DNA from: Hoeflea_A sp965204935
GTDB lineage: Bacteria > Pseudomonadota > Alphaproteobacteria > Rhizobiales > Rhizobiaceae
Assembly (NCBI RefSeq): GCF_965204935.1
Contig: NZ_CBDBFO010000002.1
Strand: one strand, 5' to 3'
Length of the DNA: 64,000 bases
Shown here: positions 45,750 to 55,004 of the stretch, piece by piece
Position numbering within the stretch: the first letter of the stretch is position 1
Layout of the letters: each line of letters starts with the position of its first letter
Made by a program: the position numbers and the translations under genes
Notes under the pieces: generated by a model
Databases searched by the model: none
Seen by the model: only the letters and a program-made list of their open reading frames with translations
Told to the model about the DNA's origin: nothing

Positions 45750-46652
45750 ATGATTCTAAAAGATAATACGGAATGGCGGACAGCCGCTCTCATTGCATTT
45801 TGTTACTTTTCCTGGGCGTTTCTCGTTTTCGGCCTTTCGGCTTACATCCCAATCGTTGCCGCCTTGCTGGTGATACCGGTCATCACGCTGCATTCATCGC
45901 TGCAACATGAATGCCTGCACGGTCATCCGTTTCGCTTTGCCTGGATGAATGACGCGATTGTTCTGCCGCCTATCGGGCTATTCATCCCGTTTCTCCGTTT
46001 CAAGGATGTGCATCTGGAGCACCACCAGAACGCGCGTATCTGCGACCCTTACGACGACCCGGAGAGCTGGTATGTGGAACAGGACTTCTGGGTGCGATTG
46101 CCACGATGGCTGAAGCTTGTCTTCGAGGCCAACAACACGCTGTTCGGACGCATGCTCCTCGGACCGGCCATCGCACTGATCCGGCTGGTGATTTCCGACT
46201 CCAGGGCGATCATGCAGGGTGACAGGAGAGTGATGCTGGCATGGGCACTGCATGCAGTTCTTTTGCCACCGGTCATCTTTGCCATTGTCAGATGGTCTCC
46301 CCTTCCGTTCGCGGTCTATTTCCTGAGCGCCTATGTCGGGCTGTCCCTCCTCATGGTCCGAACTTATCTGGAACACCAGGCAGAGGAGACCTTGCGTGGT
46401 CGATCGGTCATCATCGAGGATCGCGGACCATTCAGCCTTTTGTTTCTGAATAACAATCTGCACGCCGTTCACCACGCCTATCCGGCGGTGGCATGGCACC
46501 AGCTCCCTTCGCTCTACCGTCGTCACCGGGCACGGTTCCTGGCCATGAACAAGGGCTATTTCTTCAAGAGCTATGGAGAGATATTCCGCCGCTTCGCCTT
46601 TCACCGCAAGGAGCCGGTTGTCTACCCGCTTGAGACGGGACAGCGGCACTGA
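45750..46652 (+). CDS. Membrane fatty-acid-desaturase-family protein
   Basis: 300 residues from ATG 45750 with AAAGGA upstream. Histidine boxes HSSLQHECLHGHPF, KDVHLEHHQNARICD and NNNLHAVHHAYPAVAWHQ bind a di-iron centre. Four or so membrane helices lie around them. The family includes fatty acid desaturases, beta-carotene hydroxylases and small-molecule hydroxylases. The stop overlaps the next gene's start (TGATG), so the two are translationally coupled. Because the partners are not lipid genes, a non-lipid substrate is possible. Confidence 0.78.
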   Translation: MILKDNTEWRTAALIAFCYFSWAFLVFGLSAYIPIVAALLVIPVITLHSSLQHECLHGHPFRFAWMNDAIVLPPIGLFIPFLRFKDVHLEHHQNARICDPYDDPESWYVEQDFWVRLPRWLKLVFEANNTLFGRMLLGPAIALIRLVISDSRAIMQGDRRVMLAWALHAVLLPPVIFAIVRWSPLPFAVYFLSAYVGLSLLMVRTYLEHQAEETLRGRSVIIEDRGPFSLLFLNNNLHAVHHAYPAVAWHQLPSLYRRHRARFLAMNKGYFFKSYGEIFRRFAFHRKEPVVYPLETGQRH

Positions 46653-47443
46653 TGGACGCCGGCGCATTTGTCGCGACATTGCCAATGTATGACTGGCCGG
46701 AAGTCAGAGCCGCGAATGATGAACTCTGGAACTGCCTGCGTGTTTCCCTGCGTGACCATGGTTTTCCGGCACCTGAACGGCTCGAACGCGGTGAGCCGGC
46801 CGACGATCTGTGGCGAAGCCGAAACCTCGTCCTCGGCCAGACATGCGGCCTGCCATTCGTTCGCGATCTGATGCAAACCGTCTCGGTGGTCGGAACGCCG
46901 TCCTATGAAATCGAGTGCGGGGCTGGAAGTTATTTCAGTGCGATCGTGGTGCGGAACGACAGCGATATCGAAGATATAGCCGATCTGAAAGGCCGCCGGC
47001 TGGCGTATAACAGTCCCTGTTCCCAGTCGGGATATGCTGGTCTTGCCTATCACCTGCGGGATCTCGCCGGCGACGCGCCCATCTTTTCGGAAAAGATCCA
47101 GAGTGGCTCTCACCGTGAATCTGTCCGTATGATTGCGGGTGACAAAGCCGACGTCGCGGCAATCGATGCGGTTGCATGGCGCCTTGCACAGAGGCATGAA
47201 CCTGCCGCCTCGGGACTTCGTGTGCTGGCCTTGACGGAGCCGTTGCCGGGACTGCCGATGATTTGTGCCCGGAACAATGGCTGGTCTGTCGACAGAATGC
47301 ATCTGGCGGTGGTTGAGGCCATGGCGACGCTGGAACCGGATATCGCCGACGCGCTGCTTCTGAACGGCTTTGCGCCCTACAGCGAGTCGGACTATTCCGT
47401 CATCGCCCGTCGGGCGGAAAGAGCGCAAGGCGTTGCTCTTTGA
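46652..47443 (+). CDS. PhnD-like substrate-binding domain protein without signal peptide
   Basis: 263 residues. Motifs such as DLWRSRNLVLGQTCGLPFVR, then DIADLKGRRLAYNSPCSQSG and ADVAAIDAVAWRLAQRHEPA match the phosphate/phosphonate (PhnD/SsuA-like) periplasmic binding fold. However, the protein begins MDAGAFVATLPMYDWPEVRA, which is not a secretion signal, and no permease or ATPase gene is adjacent. It may act in the cytoplasm as a ligand-binding or enzyme-partner protein. Confidence 0.7.
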   Translation: MDAGAFVATLPMYDWPEVRAANDELWNCLRVSLRDHGFPAPERLERGEPADDLWRSRNLVLGQTCGLPFVRDLMQTVSVVGTPSYEIECGAGSYFSAIVVRNDSDIEDIADLKGRRLAYNSPCSQSGYAGLAYHLRDLAGDAPIFSEKIQSGSHRESVRMIAGDKADVAAIDAVAWRLAQRHEPAASGLRVLALTEPLPGLPMICARNNGWSVDRMHLAVVEAMATLEPDIADALLLNGFAPYSESDYSVIARRAERAQGVAL

Positions 47444-47475
47444 GACTGAAATGACGAGACAGGAAAGGCCGTACC

Positions 47476-48789
47476 ATGCCTGCACAACCGTCCTATGATG
47501 TAATCATCATCGGTGCCGGAATTATCGGCGCGTGTACGGCCTATGAGCTGGCGAAAAAGGGTTTGCGGACCCTTTCGATCGACAAGCTGCCCGAAGCCGG
47601 TCACGGATCCACCTCCGGATCCTGCGCGATCATCCGTACCTACTACTCGGCCCTTGAATCCTGCGCCATTGCCTATGAAGGCTGGCACTACTGGAAGGAT
47701 TGGGCCGCCTATGTCGGTGCGGATGATAACCATGACCTCATCAAGTATCACAATACCGGCTGCCTGGTGATCAAGACCGACCACAATCATCAACTCGATC
47801 GCGTGTGCGAAATGATGGACCGGATCGGCTGCCCGTATGAACACGTTGCGGTCGACGACATCCCCAAGCGGATGCCCAATGCCGATACACGGCAGTACCA
47901 TCCGGCAAAGCGCCCGGAAGAAGCCGGTTTCGGTGAAGCGACGGGACCGCGCGTGAATGGTGCCGTCTACTTTCCGAATGGCGGTTACGTGAGTGATCCG
48001 AAGCTCTCGGCACAAAATGTGCAAACGGCGGCCGAGGCGCATGGCGCCGAGTTCCTGTTTAACCGGGCCGTCGTCGAGATACTGCAGTCAGCCGGCAGGG
48101 CGGCGGGTGTCGTTCTGGATGACGGCACGCGGATCGAAGCGCCCGTTGTCGTCAACATTGCCGGCCCGCATTCGTCAAAGATCAACGCCATGGCGGGCGT
48201 TGCCGACGGGATGCGTATTTCGACCCGGGCACTTCGCCATGAGGTCGCCCATGTACCGGCACCCAAAAATGTCGACTTCGAGAACCAGGGCGTTGTCTAT
48301 TCGGACAGCGATATCCAGACCTATTGCCGCCCGGAGATCGGCAACAATATTCTCATCGGCTCCGAAGATCCCGAATGCGATGAGAAGGAATGGATCGACG
48401 ACCCCGATCATTTCGATGACAATTTTTCAGAACAGTGGAATGTCCTGGTCATGCGGATGGCGCAACGCATGCCGGATCTGCGCATTCCGTCAACGGCGCG
48501 GGGGGTGGTCGCGCTCTATGACGTTACGGATGACTGGATGCCGATCTACGACCGCAGCGATCTCGACGGTTTCTACATGGCGGTCGGAACAAGCGGCAAC
48601 CAGTACAAGAACGCGCCCGTCGCCGGAAAAATGATGGCGGCGCTGATAGAGGCCTGCGAGAACGGGCACGATCACGACCGGGACCCGTTCCGGTTTCACC
48701 TGGAACATCTCGACATGGATATTTCGCTGGGCGCGTTTTCCCGCAACCGCGAAATCAATCAGAATTCGAGCTTCTCGGTCATCGGGTGA
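47476..48789 (+). CDS. FAD-dependent amine/amino-acid oxidoreductase (DAO/sarcosine-oxidase-like)
   Basis: 437 residues. N-terminal FAD motif DVIIIGAGIIGACTAYELAK, then a DAO-fold body including GSTSGSCAIIRTYYSALESC and PVVVNIAGPHSSKINAMAGV. C-terminal region TDDWMPIYDRSDLDGFYMAV and GTSGNQYKNAPVAGKMMA matches the sarcosine/dimethylglycine oxidase group. It is 32 bp after the PhnD-like gene, preceded by AGGAAAGG, and likely in the same operon. It would oxidise an N-methyl amine or D-amino acid. Its end overlaps the convergent FkbM gene by 31 bp. Confidence 0.82.
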   Translation: MPAQPSYDVIIIGAGIIGACTAYELAKKGLRTLSIDKLPEAGHGSTSGSCAIIRTYYSALESCAIAYEGWHYWKDWAAYVGADDNHDLIKYHNTGCLVIKTDHNHQLDRVCEMMDRIGCPYEHVAVDDIPKRMPNADTRQYHPAKRPEEAGFGEATGPRVNGAVYFPNGGYVSDPKLSAQNVQTAAEAHGAEFLFNRAVVEILQSAGRAAGVVLDDGTRIEAPVVVNIAGPHSSKINAMAGVADGMRISTRALRHEVAHVPAPKNVDFENQGVVYSDSDIQTYCRPEIGNNILIGSEDPECDEKEWIDDPDHFDDNFSEQWNVLVMRMAQRMPDLRIPSTARGVVALYDVTDDWMPIYDRSDLDGFYMAVGTSGNQYKNAPVAGKMMAALIEACENGHDHDRDPFRFHLEHLDMDISLGAFSRNREINQNSSFSVIG

Positions 48790-49610
48790 AGCAGGAGCAG
48801 GTTTTCTCCTGTATCGCCTGCGATCTGGTAGCCGAGTTCGGTCAGACGACCGACACAGTCTTCTTTCCAAAGCCGCCGCAATACAGTCTCGATCAACACC
48901 GCGCGCGGCCAGTAATTCTGTTGCTCCGGGGTCATCAACGGCAACAGGGCCCTGTCCTCAAACCCCTCGACATCGATCTTGAGAAGATCGATACGGCTGA
49001 TGAGACGTGTCTTGAGCGCTTCAGCCAACGGCGCGACCTTGATATCGACGAACTGTCGATCGGACGCTGCTTCCGGGAGTATGGATGCAGTGCCGATATT
49101 CGTTCCGCCGCTCGAATAAAGACGCATGCGCGCCTTCTCAGGGCCAATGCCCTGGTTGATAGCTTCGATAGATGAAAAGCCGTTGGCGCCCACATTGAAT
49201 TTGAGCTTGCTGAATGTTCTGGGGTGCGGCTCGAAGCTGAGGATCTTGGCAGTGTCGCCGCACTGGCTTGCCGCAAAAAGGCTGTAGCTGCCGACATTAG
49301 CTCCGATGTCGACAAAAACCATGCCCGGCTTCAGCAGTGGCCCTATCAGTTTGCGTTCCGGAATTTCAGGAAGGCTTCCGCGACCGACAGCTATCCTGTC
49401 GTCATAGTTCTCTAACGGATAGGCCCGCATCAGGATGCCCTCGACCTTGACGTCGAAGGGTCCCGGAAAGCGCCGTGCAATCTTCTTTCGGATGCGCTTG
49501 CGATACTGCCGATCGATCTTCCGATGGGTTGCCAACGTCCAGGCTAATTGTGGCAGGTAACCGATCTTGCGGGTGCCGAAGTCGGAAATCAGATCAAGTT
49601 CCCGCTCCAT
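48759..49610 (-). CDS. FkbM-family methyltransferase
   Basis: 283 residues. SAM-binding motif I is GMVFVDIGANVGSYSLFAAS, motif II-like ILSFEPHPRTFSKLKFN, and ISRIDLLKIDVEGFEDRALL is the FkbM signature. The N-terminal 60 residues are basic. FkbM enzymes O-methylate sugars or polyketides; here probably a glycan, by family only. No operon partner. Confidence 0.85.
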   Translation of the reverse strand: MERELDLISDFGTRKIGYLPQLAWTLATHRKIDRQYRKRIRKKIARRFPGPFDVKVEGILMRAYPLENYDDRIAVGRGSLPEIPERKLIGPLLKPGMVFVDIGANVGSYSLFAASQCGDTAKILSFEPHPRTFSKLKFNVGANGFSSIEAINQGIGPEKARMRLYSSGGTNIGTASILPEAASDRQFVDIKVAPLAEALKTRLISRIDLLKIDVEGFEDRALLPLMTPEQQNYWPRAVLIETVLRRLWKEDCVGRLTELGYQIAGDTGENLLLLHPMTEKLEF

Positions 49611-50806
49611 TTCCTTCTGCTACCCCCGCACTTGCATAGATCAGCGGACTTTCGCCGACTCCGCCACGTTTTACAATACCAAGGATTCGCAGTGGTCAGC
49701 GTTCGGTCGCGGCAGCCTTGGAGGGATCGGCCGCGCCGGTACTGGCCCTTTGCGCTTCCTCCTCGTCGATGATGCTGCGGACAGAACCGCTGATTGCTTC
49801 TTTCTGTTGAGGCGTCAGATTGCTGGCCTGCCCCTCCTCGGCCAAACGGACCGTGACCTCGCGGTGGGCAAATGTAATGCCCTCTTTCTCGAACAGGTCC
49901 CTGATGGCGCCATAGACCACTTTTCTGGTGACAAACTGATCGCCGGGACGGGTCATGAATTTGACCCGTATGATCATTGCCGAATCCTCCATGGAATAGA
50001 CACCTTGCGATTTCAGCGGTTGCAGGAACAGGTGACCGACCTGTTCGTGCTCCAGAAGCTGCTGTCCCAGCTTCTTGATCAGTTTTCGGACGCGTTCGAC
50101 ATCCGTGCCATAGGTCAGACGCAGCGGGAGTTTCATCATGACCCAGTCGCGCGAATAATTGGTGAGCTGCGTGATCTCGCCGAACGGAATCGTGTGGACC
50201 GCGCCCAGGTGGTGGCGGAGCTGGAAGGATCGCATGGAGATCTTCTCGATCACACCCTTCACGGTTCCGACTTCGATATATTCGCCTTTGCGGAATGCAT
50301 CGTCGATCAGGAAGAACACGCCGGAAAAAATGTCACGGATCAGGGTCTGGGCACCAAATCCGATGGCAAGGCCGACGACACCCGCACCGGCAAAGAGCGG
50401 CGCAATGTTGACGCCCCAATCGGAAAGGATGAAAGCCACCGACACCATGAACAGCAGGACGATGAACACGCTGCGGAAGATCGGCAGCAAAGTTGCCATG
50501 CGCGATTCACCGGTGCCGCCTTCACTATCCCCCTCGCCCGGGTTTGCCGGACTGTCATCCAGCGAACCGCCTTCTTCTATGATCTTCCGGTCGATGTAGA
50601 GATTGACGGCCTGATAAGCGAGGTAAGTATAGACGATGATCAGGATGCTATCGAGGATCGTTGCCAGCGGATGTCCGCCGACCCGATCGTAGTCAACGCC
50701 CCACAACCGCCCGAGCTCTCCGACCGCGAAAATGAAGATGAGAGTCACGATTGCGTTTTCGATAAGCCGCTTGAAGAGCGGCTTGTATTCATATGTGGAC
50801 GCCCCT

Positions 50807-51036
50807 TATGGCAAGGGCTGATTTTGTCTTGTTGCGGTGATCGGTTGCTTTCATATGTCCGGCCTGTTTGTGCGGCAGATACTTGCCGCTGGCCCTGATG
50901 GAAATCCGCCGGTGAGGCCCCTGATCAAGTTGGCGCGCTTGAACGGCGCATTGAATCAGACGGGTTTGCCTCTCCATTGGCTCGATCGTTACGCATCATC
51001 GACTGCCATTGCCAATTCGGTTCGGGCTGCGCGCGG
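50807..51036 (-). ncRNA. Candidate guide (seek/bridge) RNA region of the second IS1111-group element
   Basis: Non-coding 3' end of the element. The block 50931-50837 (minus strand) carries, in the same order, the words found at 1852-1947: AACTTGAT, GGCCNGCGGC, GCCGCAC, AGGCC, ATGA and CCGATCAC. The hairpin GCGGCA-loop-TGCCGC (50889-50872) replaces the GCGGCT/AGCCGC stem of the first element, a compensatory pair change. The RNA ends and guide loops are not resolved here. Confidence 0.6.
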
Positions 51037-52056
51037 TTAGGCAGGCTGCCCGTAAGGTCTATAAATCTCTCCGCGGGTAAGGATTGCCCAGGCTATCCGG
51101 GCGAGCTTGTTCGCAAGGGCGACCGAGACGAGCCGAAACGGCTTCTTCTCCAGCAACCCATTCACCCAGTCTGTCATCGGCGTCGGGTTCCGCTTGGCGT
51201 GTCGCATGACGGCCGTTGCGCCAACGACGAGCAGTCGCCGCAAGTACCTGTCGCCCTGTTTGGATATACCACCGAGACGTGTTTTGCCTCCGGTCGACTG
51301 TTGTTGCGGCGTCAACCCAAGCCAGGCGGCAAATTGCCTGCCTGATTGGAATTGATCGGGGTCTGTCACTGTCGCCGCAATGGCTGTCGCTGTGATCACC
51401 CCGACACCCGGGATAGCCGCGAGCCTTCGACTGGCCTCGTTCTCGGCATGCCAGATGCGTAATTCCTTATCGAGTTCGCCAATCTCCTCGTTTAATTCGG
51501 CGATCCGTCGGATCAGGATCTCAAGCGCTCGATGAGCGTAAGCAGGAAGGGCTTCATCGGCAAAGGCCCTGTCGGCCAGCTTCACCAGATTGGCGATACC
51601 CGGGTTGGCAACCAAGCCGAATTCGGCCAAGTGCGCGCGTAGCGCATTCGCCGCCATGGTCCGCTGGCGCACAATCAACGATCGGGTTCGGTGCGCCATC
51701 AGAACACTCTGCTGCTCAACTGTCTTTACCGGCACAAACCGCATTGTCGGACGTTGCACGGCCTCGCAGATCGCTTCTGCATCAATCGCATCGCTTTTGC
51801 CGCGCTTGACGTATCCTTTTACGTAAGACGGCGGCATGATCCTGACGTCATGGCCCATGGCGATCAGTGTACGCGCCCAGTGGTGCGCTGTCGCGCAGGC
51901 CTCAACCCCGATCACACAGGGCGCCAGTTTCGAGAAGAATGGCAGCATCTGTTTGCGATGCAGCTTCTTCACTAGAACTGTCTTGCCCGATCCATCTATC
52001 CCATGCGCCTGGAAAACGCTCTTCGCCAGATCCAGCCCAAGTGTTGTGATGTTCAT
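51037..52056 (-). CDS. IS110/IS1111-family transposase (DEDD recombinase)
   Basis: 339 residues from ATG 52056, with GGAAGGTTCC just upstream. The DEDD domain shows TLGLDLAKSVFQAHGIDGSG, GVEACATAHHWARTLIAMGH and KSDAIDAEAICEAVQR. The C-terminal domain has AIPGVGVITATAIAATVTD and AAWLGLTPQQQSTGGKTRLG with the conserved serine. It is related to but clearly diverged from the transposase at 697-1722. Intact. Confidence 0.92.
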   Translation of the reverse strand: MNITTLGLDLAKSVFQAHGIDGSGKTVLVKKLHRKQMLPFFSKLAPCVIGVEACATAHHWARTLIAMGHDVRIMPPSYVKGYVKRGKSDAIDAEAICEAVQRPTMRFVPVKTVEQQSVLMAHRTRSLIVRQRTMAANALRAHLAEFGLVANPGIANLVKLADRAFADEALPAYAHRALEILIRRIAELNEEIGELDKELRIWHAENEASRRLAAIPGVGVITATAIAATVTDPDQFQSGRQFAAWLGLTPQQQSTGGKTRLGGISKQGDRYLRRLLVVGATAVMRHAKRNPTPMTDWVNGLLEKKPFRLVSVALANKLARIAWAILTRGEIYRPYGQPA

Positions 52057-53798
52057 TGGAACCTTCCTTTCCTGCCTTCACTTCTTTCTCAGCACCATAC
52101 TTGGCGCCGCGCAGGGGCGTCCACATCATCAAGATCGGTATCTTCCTCGACGGGGCTTTCGACGTGATGGACGATCATTTCCTCGCCCTCGCCGACCATG
52201 GCCTCCTCGTCGACCTCGGCTTCTGCCGCGATGCGCTCGGCAACCTCGCGCCGGCGGGCCTCCGCGCGTGCGCGGCGCAACTTGATAATCTGCATATGGC
52301 GGTAGTTTTTCGCGCGTCGCTCGTAAATGCGATCAAGAATGACGATCGCGACGGCATAGGCCAATGCGCCGCCAATGAAGACGATGATTGGCGCCATAAT
52401 GATGATGTAGCCGCCAGGCAGGCCGAGCGAAAGCCGAAAGGAACTCACGACCCACGATACAAAGATATAGAGCAGCAACAGGGGTGTCGTTGCCCGGGCG
52501 GCAAAGTTGCGCCAGGGCGAAACGACACCGTCTGACCCTGTGCCGCGGACAATGTCGAAAGTGTCCTTACGGTGAAAGACCGTCAGCGCCGCCATCAGCA
52601 GGCAGGCGACACCCAGACCCCCGATCGACAGCAGCCGGTAGCTATCATTGTCGATGCCCAGTCCACGAACCCATGCGATGACGCCGAGGATGTAGCTGGA
52701 CGCCAGGAGGACGTAGATCCAGTCGTTGTAGAGCTTGCGCGCCCGCTTGTCGTCGAGGCTGATCATGCGGTGCTTCGGAAGGTCCGGCGCAAAGAAATTC
52801 AGCATGATCACATATCTGAGAATTCGGTAGCACGCGTATGTCGCGACGATCGTGAAAATTGTCATGCGCGACGGCTCGTGTTCGTAATCGAGCACCACCG
52901 CCACCATGATGGTGACCGTGAACATGATCGCGGTCGAGGCGAGGATGAGACTGCCGCGCAGCATCAGATAGGTGAGCTTGTCGGCCCGGGTGAGATTTTC
53001 TGCCTTGTAATAGCCCGCGAACTGGTCGCGTATCCATCGCCCGACCAACTCATAGATGGCAATGCCAAGAATCATGCCGAAGACGGCCGTGCCAACAGCC
53101 CAGGCGAGCCACCAGGGCGTTCCGTCCGGGCTTGCCCGTTCAAGAGCATCAATGAGCTTCGCTCGAAAATCGTCGGCGCCAATGAGCATGCGCCGGACGT
53201 TGGTTCGCGCCATCAGCAGCATTTCGCTGTTCACGGCCATCTTGACCGCATCGTCTGGCGCAGGGCTCGCAGATGGCGGAGCAATTACTATGACGGTGGA
53301 ACCTTGCGCCTGCGCATCCTCGATGAGGGTGTTCAGCGCTTCCGCTTCGTTTTTTTGTTCACTTGGTTCGCCGGTCACAGACTGCAAGAGCGACGTCTGT
53401 GCCTGGCCGGGCTCAACCTCGAACAAAAGCAGCGCCGTCACGATCAGCACTGATTTAACCAACACCCTCAAAGTCGAAATCATCCTGTCACCCGCTGCCG
53501 GCGCCGCGTTCACCGGACAGGTGAAGCGCGCGTCCTTGCCACACTATCAACTTATCCCCCCGTAAAACCAGCCGAATCGGGTTGCCACCCCTATTCAACT
53601 CGGTTCACATTAGCGCAAAAGAACCGTGACATATGAAGCGCAACCGCCTATGTACGTTGCACCATTATCCGGGCTATGACTGTTAAGGCCCTGTCAGGAT
53701 CAACACGATAGAATGGCGCCACAGCGGATGGTCCGCGATTCGCCCGGCGATCTGCGACGAACCAAGGTTTTAATTCCAAACATGGTAGGTTGGCACAA

Positions 53799-55004
53799 GT
53801 GAGCACCGCTGCGCACCTCATCTTATACAGCCATGACACCTTTGGTCTTGGGCACATAAGGCGCAACCGCAAAATCGCGCGATCGCTGGTCGACGCGTTC
53901 CCTGACCTGCAAGCGACAATCATCACCGGTTCCGGGTTGTCGGGCGAATACGCGTCTCATCCGCGTATCCGGTTTGTCGAGATCGATCAGGTTGAAAAGC
54001 AGCCAGATGGAGAGTACCGGGCGGTAAACCCGGAAATGAGCATCTCAGAGGCCATCGAGGCGCGCCGCGCGGCGATTATGGATTTCGTGCATTCCAATCC
54101 GGCCGATATCTTCATTGCCGATAAGGAACCGTTGGGACTTCTTGGAGAACTGACCGACGCGCTCGGCTATCTAAAAACGCGGGGCACGACACTGATCCTG
54201 GGCTTGCGTGATGTCCTTGACGAAGCCGAAAAACTAAAAAAAGAATGGAAAAACAAAGGCATCTATGGATCGATCGAGGGGCTGTATGACCAGATATGGA
54301 TTTATGGCTCCGAAGATTTCTACAATCCGCTGGCACATCTTGATCTGCCCCAATCGGTAGTCAGCCGATGCAGCTACACTGGCTATCTCTATCAGCCACA
54401 ACCCGAATTCGAAATGACACCGGTCGACGGTGTCCCGGAGGACTATCTGCTGGTAACCGCCGGCGGCGGTGGCGACGGTGATTTCCTCATGAATGCGGTG
54501 CTCGGCGCCTATGAACACGATGCCACGATACCCTGTCCTGCTGTGCTCCTGCTTGGACCGTTTTCCGGTGCCCAGCATGAGAAGCAGATCAGGGAGCGAG
54601 CGAATGCGATCGAAGGCGTGCAAGTAATCCGTTTCAACACGGAACCGGAGGCACTGATCCGCCAGTCAAAAGCCGTTATCGGCATGTGCGGGTACAATAC
54701 GTTTTGTGAAGTTGTCGCCCGCGAAAAGCGGGTCTTGTTCGTGCCACGCCAGAGTCCGCGCATGGAACAACTGATCCGAGCCGAACGCGCGCGGGAACTT
54801 GGTCTTTGCGAGATGGTGCGAGCGGAAGATGCGGAAAATCCGGAAAATCTTGCTTCGGCCATTCGCGCACTGATCGCTGACGCGGACAAGCCCGGTCAGG
54901 GCTACTGTTTCGATTCAACCGGATTGCAGCGCATTTGCCAGAAGGTCGGATCCATCCTCGAACTGCGCAGCAAAGCGCCCTTCGAGGTGGAGAATGTGGG
55001 TTGA
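53799..55004 (+). CDS. Predicted glycosyltransferase, COG4671-like (MurG-like fold)
   Basis: 401 residues from GTG 53799, chosen because the only AGG lies about 10 bases upstream; TTG 53790 is too close to it. LILYSHDTFGLGHIRRNRKI (glycine-rich nucleotide-sugar loop with H), then LVTAGGGGDGDFLMNAVLGA and AVIGMCGYNTFCEVVAREKR (GT-B C-terminal donor site). The third gene of the operon is a paralogue. First of four coupled genes; its TGA overlaps the next ATG. Function of the family is unknown; a role in glycan assembly is inferred. Confidence 0.75.
   Translation: MSTAAHLILYSHDTFGLGHIRRNRKIARSLVDAFPDLQATIITGSGLSGEYASHPRIRFVEIDQVEKQPDGEYRAVNPEMSISEAIEARRAAIMDFVHSNPADIFIADKEPLGLLGELTDALGYLKTRGTTLILGLRDVLDEAEKLKKEWKNKGIYGSIEGLYDQIWIYGSEDFYNPLAHLDLPQSVVSRCSYTGYLYQPQPEFEMTPVDGVPEDYLLVTAGGGGDGDFLMNAVLGAYEHDATIPCPAVLLLGPFSGAQHEKQIRERANAIEGVQVIRFNTEPEALIRQSKAVIGMCGYNTFCEVVAREKRVLFVPRQSPRMEQLIRAERARELGLCEMVRAEDAENPENLASAIRALIADADKPGQGYCFDSTGLQRICQKVGSILELRSKAPFEVENVG

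Larger units (their letters stand above)
50795..52124 (-). mobile_element. Second IS1111-group (IS110-family) element, about 1.33 kb
   Basis: Perfect 12-bp inverted repeats GTGGACGCCCCT lie at 50795-50806 and, inverted, at 52113-52124. Subterminal inverted repeats mark the IS1111 group, so true ends may lie one or a few bases further out. The layout is about 70 bp before and 230 bp after the transposase. The MscS gene reads through in frame when the element is removed. No target duplication is seen. Confidence 0.85.
49696..53483 (-). pseudogene. Large MscS-family mechanosensitive channel, split by an IS1111-group element
   Basis: N-terminal piece 53483-52125: signal peptide (VLVKSVLIVTALLLFEVEPG), a periplasmic part, several membrane helices and a charged linker ending EEDTDLDD. 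C-terminal piece 50794-49696: YEYKPLFKRLIENAIVTLIF, further helices, then the MscS pore and beta domain (LFAGAGVVGLAIGFGAQTLI, RDIFSGVFFLIDDAFRKGEY, HTIPFGEITQLTNYSRDW). Joining them across the element keeps the frame (DD/E-YEYK) and gives about 819 residues, a normal size for large MscS proteins of Hyphomicrobiales. Each half alone has an open frame, but only the C-terminal one holds the pore. Confidence 0.82.

Noticed and set aside
49567..50898. 443-codon open frame on the plus strand
   Set aside because: Antisense to the MscS gene, whose family motifs are clear on the minus strand.
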